The notes: a model not told the origin generated them from the letters alone. Shown: positions 27,229 to 37,634, counted from the stretch's first letter. The stretch is DNA of 64,000 nucleotides from Acinetobacter sp. C26M (GCF_023702675.1 NZ_CP098478.1:620001-684000), one strand, 5' to 3'. Program-made: numbers and translations.

Positions 27229-28017
27229 TTATTTATATTGGCGCGGTAAAAATTGAACTTCTGGATTTTTGTCTTTTTTACGTGCCAGGCTGCTGTTTTT
27301 ACCTAAAATTAGTTTTAATTGCCAAAGTTTTTCTAAGCGTAATGCTTTTTCAGGTTGGTGTTCCATCGCATCCAAAACACGCTTGGCTGCCATAATTGCA
27401 TCAGGTGAACGTTGTAAAATCTCTTCGGCAATGCTGTTTGCTTTGGCTAATGGATTAGCATCCAAATGTGTCACTAAACCAATTTCTTTGGCGTATTCAG
27501 CATCAAATATACGTGCCGTTAAGGTCAATTCTTTAGCCAAATCAACACCAATGAGACCTTTTAATGAGCGTGTCAGTCCCATATCGGGTACAAGACCCCA
27601 GCGACTTTCCATAATTGACATTTGCGTACTTGGTGTCGCGATACGGATATCTGCTGCCAGAGCCAGTTGCATGCCTGCACCAAAGCAATAACCTTCAATT
27701 GCTGCGATGACTGGGATTGGTAGGTTTTGCCAGATCAAGAATGCTTTTTGGAATAAGCTTTGACCTGGTTTGATTAGTTCCCATGCGGCAAATGCGGTGT
27801 TTTTAGGATTGTTTAAATCAGAAAGGTCGATGCCTGCACTAAAGACTTGTGCTTCACCAGTGAGAATGACACAGCGGATTGAACGGTCTTTTTCAATTTT
27901 TTTTGCAGTTGCCACCAGCTCTTTGAGTAAGGCAAAGCTCATTGCATTACGTTTATCTGGACGGTTTAAGGAAACTGTTGCGATTCCATTGTTCTTTTCA
28001 ACGCGTAAAAGTGCCAT
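27229..28017 (-). CDS. Enoyl-CoA hydratase/isomerase (crotonase) family
   Basis: The 262-residue product has the crotonase signatures LNRPDKRNAMSF, then VFSAGIDLSDL (oxyanion-hole loop) and AIEGYCFGAGMQLALAADIR (second oxyanion-hole Gly), followed by MESRWGLVPDMG, where Glu is one potential acid-base residue. Enzymes of this family act on acyl-CoA thioesters, commonly in beta-oxidation; the substrate is unknown. The ATG at 28017 (MALLRVEKN) is used because AGG precedes it and it fits the family N-terminus; an earlier in-frame start at 28077 would add 20 unlikely residues. Confidence 0.88.
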   Translation of the reverse strand: MALLRVEKNNGIATVSLNRPDKRNAMSFALLKELVATAKKIEKDRSIRCVILTGEAQVFSAGIDLSDLNNPKNTAFAAWELIKPGQSLFQKAFLIWQNLPIPVIAAIEGYCFGAGMQLALAADIRIATPSTQMSIMESRWGLVPDMGLTRSLKGLIGVDLAKELTLTARIFDAEYAKEIGLVTHLDANPLAKANSIAEEILQRSPDAIMAAKRVLDAMEHQPEKALRLEKLWQLKLILGKNSSLARKKDKNPEVQFLPRQYK

Positions 28018-28146
28018 CTGCCTTACTCTTATTGTGTTTGATGAGGCAGCATAGCATGAGTCTTTAGGTTGAAACATGACAGGCCAGTCACAAAAAGGAC
28101 TGCCCGTATTTTAATCATTGATTATCCAATATCCCAACTTGCTGCG

Positions 28147-30957
28147 TTAGGAGTCGTGGGCATGTAGGATTAAGTTAGCAGCTTGTCTCACTTGTTCAAT
28201 CGCTGTGCTAAGTTCATTGAAACGATGGGTGGTTTCACGAATAAACACATCATCTGCTTTACGGCGTTCTTTGCGTAAGGTCGAGACAAATTGTTCAAAT
28301 TCACCTGAGACTTGCTGTAAATTTGGGGTACCAACATAACGGGTTGCGCCATAAAGACGATGTAGGACATGCTCCAATTGTGGAAAATCTTCCATCTCAA
28401 TCAGTTGCTGCATTTCCGCCAATTCCGTATCAAAACTATCCACCAGCATATTTAATAAATCTTGTGCCAGATCTTCTTTGTTGGCTGCAAGTTGCACGCT
28501 TTGTTGCCAATTCAGGATTTGAGGGTCAATTGATTCAATTGGTCGCTTAGGTTCAATGCTCGCAGGTTGGGCACTGAAATTATTTTTGGTCCAATGCGTC
28601 AGAATTTGAATGATTTGCTCCATCTGAATTGGCTTGGTTACATAATCATTCATACCAACTTTGAGCAGTTTCTGCTTTTCATCCGCCAAAGCATGTGCTG
28701 TGAGGGCAATAATTGGCAGTTGCATCCCGTTATCAAGTGTTGATTCCAATGAGCGAATGGCGCGAGTGGTATCAATCCCTGACATCACTGGCATTTGAAT
28801 GTCCATAAATACCAAATCAAACGGTGGCGATTTTTGTTCTATTCGCTCTTGAATAATGTCGATGGCCTTTTGTCCACTTAACGCTTTGGTGGTGGTGACA
28901 TTGAGCTCACCGAGTAAGGCCTCAAGTACAATCAAGTTAGGTAGGTGATCATCTACAGCCAAGATGTGTAAACCTTGACCATTAAAGTCTTCTGGTTCTT
29001 GTTCAAAAACAGGCTCATTGCCGAGTAGCTGTACCAGCTCACGACGACTTAACGGTTGATAGAGTGGGCGAGCACGATACTCATTGAGCATGTTTGGCTC
29101 AAGACTCATCTGATAACCATAAACAGCCAAGTTACCATGATAACGCTGACGAATCTCTTTGAGTAAAGCCTCTGTATCACCACTATGATCTACAATCAGC
29201 CACGTATTTTCTTGTTGATTCAGATGATTCAAACGGCTGAATAAATCCAGAATCGATTGGGTCTCAATATGTGAGACATGGTAATTTTCGAGGTATGAAC
29301 GCAATACGCTGGCCGTTGCTGGGTGGGCAAGATAAGAAACCACTTGCAAATGCTCGAAACGTGGATGCTCCACAAACTCATCTTGCTCCTCAACTTTAAA
29401 TGAAGCCGTGAACCAGAAGGTTGAGCCTTTTTCGGTTGGAGCACGTTCTTGGTTATCTTCAAAGCCAATTTGACCATGCATCAAATGCACCAGCTGTTTG
29501 GAAATGGCCAGACCAAGCCCTGTGCCACCGAATTGACGTGTCACCGATGCATCGCCCTGAGAGAACGATTCAAATAACTTTTTACGATCTGTACCACTTA
29601 GACCAATACCGCTGTCTTGTACACTAAAGTGCAGTAGGCATTGTCCGATCTCATCATCTTCCATGCGCACACGAACAATGATTTCCCCATCAGGCGTGAA
29701 TTTGATCGCATTGGAAATCAGATTGGTCAGAATCTGTTTAAAGCGTAGAGCATCACCGACCACATGTTTTGGAATATTCTCTGCATAGTAGAAGGCCATA
29801 TTGATATGCTTTTGTGCCGCCAAAGGCGAGAGCATATCCATTACATCAAAAATGGCTTCTTCAAGGTCAAAGGGTGCCGTTTCAAGCTCGAGTTTACCTG
29901 CATCAATTTTAGAGAAATCCAACACGTCATTGATCAGTGCCAACAGATGTGCCGATGATTTTCGGATGGTTTGCAGGTAGAGGTTTTGCTCATTGCTTAG
30001 GTTTTGCTGACGTAATAATAAGTGAATAAAGCCATCAATACTGTTCAGCGGTGTTCTGAGTTCATGGCTGATGTTGGCCAAAAAAACCGACTTCGATTGA
30101 TTGGATGAAATCGCTTGGTCACGTGCTTGGCGGTAGGTAATGTTCTGGACTTCTAATGTATCGAGTGTTCGACGTAAATCTTCTTCGGTTTGCTCGGTAT
30201 GTTCTTTTAATTCTAGGAAACTAAAGTGCAGACGCTTCACCACATTGGCGATATCACGCTGTAGTAAACGCAGTTCACCGGTACTATTCACCACAATATG
30301 CTGATCGAGGGTATCGGCATTAAGGCGTTGCATTTGCATGCGGATTTCATACAGTGGCGCAAGCCAGCGACGAGAGAATACATTTAAACAGAACAGTAGA
30401 ATCAGTATGGTGATCAGTCCAGTCACGACCAAGGACAGCAGAATTTTATAACGGGCCAATTCCAGAGGTTGATTATCTAATTCAATCATCAACCAAACAG
30501 AATTTGGGTCGCTACTGTCGAGTTTCGAACCATAAATGCTGTTGTGATTATGCGAAATTGGGCCAAAGAAATTACTGTTTTCTGGAAAATTCGGCCAAAA
30601 GCGATTGTTTTGATAGCCAACGCTTAAATAAGTCTGACCACGGTTATCAATCAGAACGGCACGCTGTAAATTTTTTTCATCAAACATTTTCTGCATGATG
30701 TTTTGGGCGCGATCATATTGATCAGGCTGTTCTTGTACCAAGCGTAATAAATCATTCGCGGTTTGATGGTAACGTGCCAAAATCGCAGAAGCATCAGAGC
30801 GTTGTTGTGATTTTGCAGAGCTAGTGGTTTCGGATAAAACCCAAAGAATGCCAACACCTGTCAAGATGGCAATTGGCACTAAAATAAGTGCAATTAACTG
30901 CCCATAAGCATGATTGAGGCGTAAGCGTTTCGATATGGTCTTATTGAAATTTGACAT
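28147..30957 (-). CDS. gacS: Hybrid sensor histidine kinase GacS/BarA
   Basis: This 936-residue kinase of the GacS/BarA type starts with an N-terminal membrane helix (about 22-43), a periplasmic region, a second helix (about 172-195), a HAMP and a coiled coil (to about 285). HisKA follows with His298 (ISHELRTPLN), then HATPase (SNAIKFTPDG, GTGLGLAISKQL), a degenerate receiver-like stretch (about 535-640), a receiver with Asp719 (VFMDIQMP) and an HPt with His866 (LHRLYGATRY). In Acinetobacter and pseudomonads GacS phosphorylates GacA, controlling small RNAs and secondary metabolism or virulence; gacA is not in this window. It lies next to cysM, in reverse orientation, as I recall for other Acinetobacter genomes. 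Confidence 0.93.
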   Translation of the reverse strand: MSNFNKTISKRLRLNHAYGQLIALILVPIAILTGVGILWVLSETTSSAKSQQRSDASAILARYHQTANDLLRLVQEQPDQYDRAQNIMQKMFDEKNLQRAVLIDNRGQTYLSVGYQNNRFWPNFPENSNFFGPISHNHNSIYGSKLDSSDPNSVWLMIELDNQPLELARYKILLSLVVTGLITILILLFCLNVFSRRWLAPLYEIRMQMQRLNADTLDQHIVVNSTGELRLLQRDIANVVKRLHFSFLELKEHTEQTEEDLRRTLDTLEVQNITYRQARDQAISSNQSKSVFLANISHELRTPLNSIDGFIHLLLRQQNLSNEQNLYLQTIRKSSAHLLALINDVLDFSKIDAGKLELETAPFDLEEAIFDVMDMLSPLAAQKHINMAFYYAENIPKHVVGDALRFKQILTNLISNAIKFTPDGEIIVRVRMEDDEIGQCLLHFSVQDSGIGLSGTDRKKLFESFSQGDASVTRQFGGTGLGLAISKQLVHLMHGQIGFEDNQERAPTEKGSTFWFTASFKVEEQDEFVEHPRFEHLQVVSYLAHPATASVLRSYLENYHVSHIETQSILDLFSRLNHLNQQENTWLIVDHSGDTEALLKEIRQRYHGNLAVYGYQMSLEPNMLNEYRARPLYQPLSRRELVQLLGNEPVFEQEPEDFNGQGLHILAVDDHLPNLIVLEALLGELNVTTTKALSGQKAIDIIQERIEQKSPPFDLVFMDIQMPVMSGIDTTRAIRSLESTLDNGMQLPIIALTAHALADEKQKLLKVGMNDYVTKPIQMEQIIQILTHWTKNNFSAQPASIEPKRPIESIDPQILNWQQSVQLAANKEDLAQDLLNMLVDSFDTELAEMQQLIEMEDFPQLEHVLHRLYGATRYVGTPNLQQVSGEFEQFVSTLRKERRKADDVFIRETTHRFNELSTAIEQVRQAANLILHAHDS

Positions 30958-31105
30958 AGTACGGTCAGATTTATCATTCTGCGCAACATCTTAGCACGCT
31001 TTGTGAAAATCAAGGACATCTGCTTGCCAATAAAAAGCATAGTGAAAAGGTGCAGTATCTCTATTTTTTTCATACAATAGCGCCACCTTGATATCGGTGT
31101 CGATC

Positions 31106-32029
31106 ATGACGAATACGCAAACTGATTTTTTAGCAGATGATTTTTTACTGGATTACTATGTCGGTAAAACCCCTTTGGTGCGTTTGCAGCGTTTAGCGTG
31201 TCATACCCAAGCCACGGTATTAGCAAAATTAGAAGGCAATAACCCTGCAGGTTCGGTAAAAGACCGTCCAGCTTATAACATGATTGTGCAAGCGGAAAAG
31301 CGTGGACAAATTCAACCGGGTGATACCTTGATCGAAGCGACCAGTGGTAACACAGGTATTGCTTTGGCGATGGTTGCAGCAATGCGCGGCTATAAAATGA
31401 AACTGATCATGCCAAACAACATGAGTCAGGAACGTAAAGATGCAATGTTAGCCTATGGTGCCGAGTTGATTGAAGTTACTCAGCAGCAAGGTATGGAAGG
31501 CGCCCGTGACCTTGCTTTACAAATGCAGGCGGAAGGCAAAGGCTTTGTACTGAATCAGTTTGGTAATCCTGATAATGTCGAGGCACATTACCTGACCACA
31601 GGTCCAGAAATCTGGAAGCAAACAGGTGGCAAGATTACCCATTTTGTCAGTTCTATGGGAACAACTGGAACCATCATGGGCGTCTCTAAATATTTGAAAG
31701 AACAAAATCCTGATATTCAGATTGTCGGCTTACAACCTTCTGATGGTTCAAGCATTGCTGGGATTCGCCGTTGGCCTGAAGAATATTTGCCGACGATTTT
31801 TGATCGCAGTCGTGTAGACCGTATTATCGATATTCCACAGATTGAAGCAGAAAAAACCATGCGTAAACTGGCACGTACGGAAGGTATTAGTGCGGGGACA
31901 TCTTCAGGTGGTGCGGTTTGGGCATCGATTAAAATTGCTGAAGAAAATCCTGATGCGGTGATTGTCTGCATTATCTGTGATCGCGGTGATCGCTACTTAT
32001 CCACAGGATTGTTCTCAGTACAAGATTAG
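31106..32029 (+). CDS. cysM: Cysteine synthase B
   Basis: A PLP enzyme of 307 residues that makes cysteine from O-acetylserine and sulfide (or S-sulfocysteine from thiosulfate). PLP Lys52 lies in KLEGNNPAGSVKDRPA. The substrate loop is EATSGNTGIALAM, and SMGTTGTIMGVSKYLKE is the phosphate-binding glycine loop. The CysM-like IRRWPEEYLPTIFD is present and distinguishes it from CysK. A TTG at 31088 could add six residues; the ATG at 31106 is preferred. It is divergent from gacS, with about 130 bases between them. A repeat element follows the gene. Confidence 0.95.
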   Translation: MTNTQTDFLADDFLLDYYVGKTPLVRLQRLACHTQATVLAKLEGNNPAGSVKDRPAYNMIVQAEKRGQIQPGDTLIEATSGNTGIALAMVAAMRGYKMKLIMPNNMSQERKDAMLAYGAELIEVTQQQGMEGARDLALQMQAEGKGFVLNQFGNPDNVEAHYLTTGPEIWKQTGGKITHFVSSMGTTGTIMGVSKYLKEQNPDIQIVGLQPSDGSSIAGIRRWPEEYLPTIFDRSRVDRIIDIPQIEAEKTMRKLARTEGISAGTSSGGAVWASIKIAEENPDAVIVCIICDRGDRYLSTGLFSVQD

Positions 32030-32063
32030 AATCTCCTTTACGGAGCTATAGCCGCTCCTCACC

Positions 32064-32126
32064 TCTTTTTAAAAGAAGGGGGATTCCTCCCTTTATAAAA
32101 GGGAGGTTGGGAGGGATTTGAAGAGA
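32064..32126. repeat. Palindromic GC-rich repeat element between cysM and the exonuclease gene
   Basis: The element contains a perfect hairpin CCTCCCTTT-ATA-AAAGGGAGG (32086-32106) followed by TTGGGAGGGATTT. A close relative lies between pheS and pheT (59339-59433). Both fit the dispersed short palindromic repeats seen around intergenic regions of many Gram-negative genomes; in both places the element ends shortly upstream of a start codon. Confidence 0.7.
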
Positions 32127-32133
32127 TGTTAAG

Positions 32134-32955
32134 ATGAATTTACGGTTCCCAATTTTAGTTTTTGATATTGAGACCCTGACCGATTTAAAGTCTGGTGCAC
32201 ATCTTTATCACCTTGATTTACCTGAAGCAGATGTAGAGCAGGCGCTCACCAAAATTCGTCGCCAAGAGTCGGGGATGGATTTTCAACGTCTGCCTTTGCA
32301 TGAAATTGTCTGTATTTCTGGCTTATGGATTGATGAAAAAGGCTATCGCCTGTTTTCATTTAGTCAGGAACAGCATAGCGAAGCTGAAATGTTGTCAAAA
32401 TTCTTATCGATCTTTGATAAGAAACAACCAACACTCGTTAGTTGGAATGGTTCGCAATTTGATTTGCCTGTCATTTTATTTCGTGCCATGTATCATGGTT
32501 TGTCTGCACCGAGCTTGTTTGATCAAGGTGAAATCGATCAGCAAAAGCGCTTTAACAACTATCAAAACCGTTATCACCATCGTCATGTTGACTTGATGGA
32601 TGTGATGGCAATGTTTAATGGTCGTAATTTCCAGAAATTGGATGATATGGCTTGTTTACTTGGTTTTCCTGGCAAGCGCGGAGAAGCAGGGTATCATGTG
32701 CCTGAATATGTCCGTAACAAACAATGGTTAGAATTGACAAGCTATTGTGAAGGTGATGTGTTGAATACATGGTTGGTCTATCTTCGCTGGTTATTATTAA
32801 AAGGCCAGTTGAATCAACAGGATCACCAATATTTACTGCAATCCACCATTGATTATTTACAAACGCAAACGCAACAAACAGATTTTTTACAGGTATGGCA
32901 GCAAACATCGCAATATACTGTATTCACCGCAGATACTTTTGCGCCAAAAAATTAG
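32134..32955 (+). CDS. Predicted 3'-5' exonuclease, DNA polymerase B-like
   Basis: The 273-residue protein has the three exonuclease motifs of the DnaQ-like superfamily: ILVFDIETLTD (Exo I), SWNGSQFDLPVIL (Exo II) and TSYCEGDVLNTWLVYLR (Exo III). The segment from about residue 140 has HHRHVDLMDVMAMFNGRNF, typical of the family of predicted 3'-5' exonucleases related to family B polymerase proofreading domains (DNA_pol_B_exo2 type). No polymerase domain is attached. It is likely a cytoplasmic DNA or RNA exonuclease; the in vivo role is unknown. It is 9 bases upstream of rlmD and likely co-transcribed with it. Confidence 0.88.
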   Translation: MNLRFPILVFDIETLTDLKSGAHLYHLDLPEADVEQALTKIRRQESGMDFQRLPLHEIVCISGLWIDEKGYRLFSFSQEQHSEAEMLSKFLSIFDKKQPTLVSWNGSQFDLPVILFRAMYHGLSAPSLFDQGEIDQQKRFNNYQNRYHHRHVDLMDVMAMFNGRNFQKLDDMACLLGFPGKRGEAGYHVPEYVRNKQWLELTSYCEGDVLNTWLVYLRWLLLKGQLNQQDHQYLLQSTIDYLQTQTQQTDFLQVWQQTSQYTVFTADTFAPKN

Positions 32956-32964
32956 GTTCATCTT

Positions 32965-34374
32965 TTGAAACACAAAGCGAAACAACGTCCAACGCAATAT
33001 CCAAGCTATACCTTTCAAATCGAGGCATTTTCTCATGAGGGGCGAGGCATTGCGCACTATGGAACGCATCCAGATCATCCTAAAGAAAAACACGGCAAGA
33101 AAGTTTTTATCCGTTATGCCCTTGTTGGTGAAACGGTGCAGGCCAAGATTACCAATCAAACTTCACGCTTAGAAGAAGCGGACATGGTCAAGCTAGAAAG
33201 TGAGGCCGCTGAGGGGCGAGTTGATCCTATTTGTCCACATTTTGGGGTGTGTGGTGGTTGTAGTCTGCAACATATTCATCCTGATGAACAGATTCTATTA
33301 AAACAGAATGTTTTAAAATCTCATTTACAACATTTTGCAGGGTTACAGCCTGAACAATGGCTCGATCCGATTCGTTCGGTTAAGCCAGATTATCGTCGTC
33401 GTGCCCGAATTGGGGTACGTTATATTGCCAAGCAAAACCGATTGGTAATGGGTTTCCGTGAGCATCATAGTAATCATTTAACTGCAGTACAGCAGTGTAA
33501 AGTGCTTGATCAAACCTTATCCGAAAGTTTACCAGAACTTAAAAAACTACTCGAAAGTCTTACAGGCAAAGCCCACATTGGTCATATAGAATTGGCCATG
33601 GGAGACAGCGAGGTTGCATTGTTAATTCGTCACTTAGATGAATTAAATGTGTCGGATGTCAACCAATTACGTCAATTTACGTTACTCAAAGGATGGCAAT
33701 TGTATTTGCAACCAAAAGGGGCGGATAGCTTACATCGCATAGATGATTCACAAGCCGAAATGCGTTTGCATTATAGTTTGGATGATTTTGCAGTCAAATT
33801 TGCCTTTTCGCCCTTAGACTTTACCCAAGTCAACAGTGGTGTAAATGCGCAGATGATTCACTTGGCATGTGAATTGCTTCAATTACAGAAAGGGGAAAGA
33901 GTACTAGACCTATTTTGTGGGCTAGGTAATTTTTCACTCCCGATTGCACGTTGTGTGGGTGAGGTAGGTCAAGTGGTCGGTGTTGAAGCGAGTGATGAGA
34001 TGGTTCGTAGGGCAACTGAGAATGCGCAAGCAAATCATTTGTCTCAGGCGGTGTTCTTTTCACAAGATTTAACAAAAGACTTTTCGCATCATTCTTGGGC
34101 GAAACAAGGATTTGATGCATTATTAATTGATCCTCCAAGATCGGGTGCGTTTGAAGTTATGCAATATGTACCAAATTTTGGAGCGAAAAGAATCGTTTAT
34201 GTTTCATGTAACCCATCAACACTGGCAAGGGATGCAGGTGTACTGGCACAATATGGCTATCAACTGAAGAAAGCTGCGGTCATGGACATGTTTACGCATA
34301 CTGAACATGTTGAATCGATTGCCCTGTTTGAAAAAGTTGAGCGGCTTGAAAAAATCGAAGAGATAAACGATTAA
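32965..34374 (+). CDS. rlmD: 23S rRNA (uracil1939-C5)-methyltransferase
   Basis: The 469-residue product consists of an N-terminal TRAM domain ([17 protein letters not shown], about 12-80), a [4Fe-4S] motif [12 protein letters not shown] and a C-terminal SAM-dependent methyltransferase domain ([20 protein letters not shown]). The catalytic Cys lies in [12 protein letters not shown] and a DPPRSGAF segment precedes it. RlmD methylates U1939 of 23S rRNA. The start used is a TTG at 32965: an AGG lies 8 bases upstream, overlapping the end of the exonuclease gene. relA follows after 31 bases. Confidence 0.93.
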   Translation: MKHKAKQRPTQYPSYTFQIEAFSHEGRGIAHYGTHPDHPKEKHGKKVFIRYALVGETVQAKITNQTSRLEEADMVKLESEAAEGRVDPICPHFGVCGGCSLQHIHPDEQILLKQNVLKSHLQHFAGLQPEQWLDPIRSVKPDYRRRARIGVRYIAKQNRLVMGFREHHSNHLTAVQQCKVLDQTLSESLPELKKLLESLTGKAHIGHIELAMGDSEVALLIRHLDELNVSDVNQLRQFTLLKGWQLYLQPKGADSLHRIDDSQAEMRLHYSLDDFAVKFAFSPLDFTQVNSGVNAQMIHLACELLQLQKGERVLDLFCGLGNFSLPIARCVGEVGQVVGVEASDEMVRRATENAQANHLSQAVFFSQDLTKDFSHHSWAKQGFDALLIDPPRSGAFEVMQYVPNFGAKRIVYVSCNPSTLARDAGVLAQYGYQLKKAAVMDMFTHTEHVESIALFEKVERLEKIEEIND

Positions 34375-34405
34375 AAAATGAGTTACATATCCAGAGGAGA
34401 AAGGT

Positions 34406-36712
34406 ATGGTCACAGTACGTGAGCAGTTACCTGGACGGCTTCAAGAGCTGTCTGAGGAAGCGACTGTAGAACATGCCGCTGAAGCGCAAAGTAGTCTAGT
34501 CTCTTGGCTAGATCGAGTGCGTGGTATTTTGGATGGGGCAGAGCTGAAGCAACTTCAACAGGTTGCGGAGCTGACCTTAGCAAAAGAGTTACAAGCGACG
34601 GGAAATCATCGTATCAATACCTTTAGTACAGGGATTGGTATGGCGGATATTTTGGCCCATTTACATGTCGATGAAGACACGCTTTCAGCGGCAGTGTTAT
34701 ATCGTAGTGTACGTGAAGGTTTGATTACCTTAGAGGATATTCAACAACAGTTTGGCGAGCAGGTTTTGGGTCTGGTGAAAGGCACACTTGCGATGGGTAA
34801 ACTGTCTGAGTTGATTGAAAAGAACAAACGTTTAGAAGATCACTTTAATAATAACCAGCGCGAACACTTAAACGGCATTTACAAAATGTTGATTTCTGTG
34901 ACGGAAGACGTGCGGGTTGTATTGATCAAACTGGCAGAGCGAACCTATGCACTGCGTGAATTGGCAACCGCAAGTAAAGAACGTCAAGAACGTGTAGCAC
35001 GTGAAATTCTTACCATTTATTCACCACTAGCGCATCGTTTAGGGATCGCCCAGCTTAAGTGGGAATTGGAAGATCTCGCCTTTCGTTATTTAGCCCCAGA
35101 ACGCTATAAAGAGATTGCTTCTTTACTCAATGAGAAGCGTTTGGAGCGTGAGCAGTATATTCAGTTTGTCATCGATAAATTGAAAACTGAACTGGCGGCC
35201 TATGATATTCAGGCTGAAATCACAGGGCGTGTGAAGCACATTTATTCGATTTATCGAAAAATGAAAAGCAAAAATCTAAGCTTCGATCAGCTTTACGATA
35301 TTCGCGCAGTGCGTGTATTGGTGAAAAGTGTCCCAGATTGTTATCACGCTTTGGGTATCGTACATCAGATATGGCGGCATATTCCGAACCAGTTTGATGA
35401 CTATGTCACCAATCCGAAAGCCAATGGTTATCGTTCATTGCATACCGCTGTGATTGCTGAGAATAAATCTCTGGAAGTACAAATTCGTACCTTTGAGATG
35501 CATAACGAAGCGGAATTGGGTGTGTGCTCGCACTTTAACTATAAAGAAGGTGCCAAGAATACCGATCATTCCTTTAATGATCGGTTACATTCATTACGTG
35601 CTGTGCTTGAGCATTATCAAGAGCGTACTGAAACCACACCGCATGGTGAAGATGAAGAATCGAATGGTATTGATCAAATTCAAGATTTTGAGAATTTTGA
35701 AAAGATCTATGTATTTAGCCGTGATGGGGATATCAAAGAATTACCACGTGGTTCAACTGTTTTAGACTTTGCGTACCATGTACATACCGAAGTGGGGAAC
35801 AAGTGCTATGCGGCACGTGTCAACCAACGTTATGTGCCTTTAACCTATACTTTAAAGACAGGTGAGCAGGTTGAGATTTTAACCAAGAAAGATCGTGAAC
35901 CGAACCGTGACTGGTTGGTGAACTCCTTGGGTTATATCAAGACCGCACGTGCGCGTGACAAGCTACGTCATTGGTTTAGACAGCAAGATCGCAGTAAGAA
36001 TGTTGAAGTTGGGCGTGAGTTACTCAATAAAGAGTTAGCCCGTTTAGCAATTCACCCAAAAAGTATTGATCTGAAAGATTATTCATCACATTTTAACTTG
36101 AAATCTGGTGATGATATTTTGGTTGCATTGGTCAGCGGTGATATCAGTCTGCATGCCTTGATGAATCAAGTGAATCGTCAGATGCACTTGGATCAGGACG
36201 AACCAGAGCTGGTATTAAAACCTGCCTTAAACCCGCGTGCTAGTCATACTTTATCGGCACATGGGATTCTGATTGATGGGTTGGATAATGTTGAACTGCA
36301 TATTGCGCAATGTTGTCAGCCTGTGCATGGTGAGTCGATTGGCGGTTATATTACTTTGAATCGTGGTGTCAGCATTCACAAAATTGCTTGCCCAGATTAC
36401 TTACGGATGACCACCCAAGAGCCTGAGCGTGCTGTTGAAGCCGATTGGGAAATGCAGCCAACACGCGGACAGAGTGTGCAGATCGTGGTGGAAGCTTATG
36501 ATCGTCGTGGTTTACTCAAAGATCTGACGCAGGTGATTTTCTCAGACCAAATCAATATTCGTCAGGTCAATACCATTTCTGAGGCAGATGGTATTGCCAA
36601 TATGAAATTGTTGATTGAAGTCAAAGGTTTGGCACAATTGTCTCGTTTATTGGCTCGTCTAGAGCAGCAACCAGGGATTATCAGTGCTAGACGTTTGGTT
36701 CAAGGAAGCTAG
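34406..36712 (+). CDS. relA: GTP pyrophosphokinase (ppGpp synthetase)
   Basis: This RelA has 768 residues. The N-terminal hydrolase-like domain is degenerate: FSTGIGMADILAHLHVDEDT lacks the HD metal residues of SpoT, so it is synthetase only. Next come the synthetase domain (about 235-365, RLGIAQLKWELEDLAFRYL, then YRKMKSKNLSFDQLYDIRAV and ANGYRSLHTAVI), TGS (about 405-465), a helical region and a conserved Cys domain (about 630-670), and ACT (about 690-768). It makes (p)ppGpp on ribosomes stalled with uncharged tRNA. AGGAG precedes the ATG. A strong terminator follows. Confidence 0.96.
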   Translation: MVTVREQLPGRLQELSEEATVEHAAEAQSSLVSWLDRVRGILDGAELKQLQQVAELTLAKELQATGNHRINTFSTGIGMADILAHLHVDEDTLSAAVLYRSVREGLITLEDIQQQFGEQVLGLVKGTLAMGKLSELIEKNKRLEDHFNNNQREHLNGIYKMLISVTEDVRVVLIKLAERTYALRELATASKERQERVAREILTIYSPLAHRLGIAQLKWELEDLAFRYLAPERYKEIASLLNEKRLEREQYIQFVIDKLKTELAAYDIQAEITGRVKHIYSIYRKMKSKNLSFDQLYDIRAVRVLVKSVPDCYHALGIVHQIWRHIPNQFDDYVTNPKANGYRSLHTAVIAENKSLEVQIRTFEMHNEAELGVCSHFNYKEGAKNTDHSFNDRLHSLRAVLEHYQERTETTPHGEDEESNGIDQIQDFENFEKIYVFSRDGDIKELPRGSTVLDFAYHVHTEVGNKCYAARVNQRYVPLTYTLKTGEQVEILTKKDREPNRDWLVNSLGYIKTARARDKLRHWFRQQDRSKNVEVGRELLNKELARLAIHPKSIDLKDYSSHFNLKSGDDILVALVSGDISLHALMNQVNRQMHLDQDEPELVLKPALNPRASHTLSAHGILIDGLDNVELHIAQCCQPVHGESIGGYITLNRGVSIHKIACPDYLRMTTQEPERAVEADWEMQPTRGQSVQIVVEAYDRRGLLKDLTQVIFSDQINIRQVNTISEADGIANMKLLIEVKGLAQLSRLLARLEQQPGIISARRLVQGS

Positions 36713-36722
36713 ACAATAAAAT

Positions 36723-36754
36723 AAAAAAAGCTGCATTTCGATGCAGCTTTTTTT
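36723..36754. terminator. Bidirectional terminator between relA and the SDR gene
   Basis: Seven As, GCTGCAT, loop TTCG, ATGCAGC and seven Ts. It works for rightward relA and for the leftward SDR gene, whose stop codon lies a few bases beyond. Confidence 0.93.
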
Positions 36755-36758
36755 ATAT

Positions 36759-37532
36759 CTAACGTTTCGCTAAAAAGATATTTGTGAGTCGGTTTAAGAA
36801 TTGCGGACTAATGCTCGATAACTGATACATCAGTTTGGTTTTTATCCCCACAGGTGTATGAGTTGGGATTAAGGCGTGATCTTTTTGTTGTGCCAAATGC
36901 AGCACTTGTTTTGCGACATCGGCAGGGGTTAAATCCACACCAATATTTTGAATGCTGCCTGCATCCATGTCTTTCACCATATTGGTTTGTACAAATAGCG
37001 GCATGACGTCTAAGACACGAATATTATATTTTTGCCATTCCACATCCAAGGCTTCTGTTAAACCACGAACAGCAAACTTACTGGCTGAATACGAGGCAAG
37101 ATCGGCTTGACCATAAATGGCTGAGGCTGAGGACAGGTTAATCACTCGCGCAAAGCTGGCTTGTTGTAGATATGCTAAGGCTGTGTGACAGCCATTGAGA
37201 ACACCCTTAACGTTAATATCAATGGTGCGATGATGTGATTGAATCGAGGTATTCTCAAATGCTCCAGAATAGAGAATCCCTGCATTATTGACCAAGATAT
37301 TCAGTTCACCTGCCCAATTCTTAAACTCCTGTAGTGCGATCTGCCATTGACGGTGATTGCTGACATCGAGGTAGCCTGCTTTGGCATTATCTCCCAGTTG
37401 TTCTGCTAAGACCTGAGCTTGTTCTTCGTTGATATCATAGATGCCGACTTTAAAGCCTTTTTGGTGAAATAAACGTGCGATTTCAGCACCAATTCCTTGT
37501 GCAGCCCCACTTATAAAAACACTATATTGCAT
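36759..37532 (-). CDS. SDR-family oxidoreductase
   Basis: A classical short-chain dehydrogenase of 257 residues. The NAD(P) motif is SGAAQGIGAEIARLF. GIYDINEEQA follows, where the Asp after strand 2 suggests NAD(H) preference. NNAGILYSG is the central motif, INLSSASAIYG carries the Ser, and YSASKFAVRGLTEAL the catalytic Tyr and Lys. The C-terminal tail is basic. The substrate is unknown. It sits alone on the minus strand between relA and mazG, both reading rightward, and is closely backed onto the relA terminator. Confidence 0.88.
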   Translation of the reverse strand: MQYSVFISGAAQGIGAEIARLFHQKGFKVGIYDINEEQAQVLAEQLGDNAKAGYLDVSNHRQWQIALQEFKNWAGELNILVNNAGILYSGAFENTSIQSHHRTIDINVKGVLNGCHTALAYLQQASFARVINLSSASAIYGQADLASYSASKFAVRGLTEALDVEWQKYNIRVLDVMPLFVQTNMVKDMDAGSIQNIGVDLTPADVAKQVLHLAQQKDHALIPTHTPVGIKTKLMYQLSSISPQFLNRLTNIFLAKR

Positions 37533-37634
37533 TGCGTTCCCTTGCTTTATATTGATAATTTTTGCGTGCGTGTATATTACGCATAAGCTTGTTCAAGCTG
37601 CAACAATTTGGCTAACCTAGTTTTGGAGATCACC

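Noticed and set aside
27269..27691. 140-codon plus-strand frame across the crotonase gene
   Set aside because: The minus-strand crotonase has all family motifs, so the opposite frame is a shadow.
37608..37634. MazG start at the upstream TTG
   Set aside because: ATG at 37635 has GGAG at a good distance and begins right at the conserved N-terminus.
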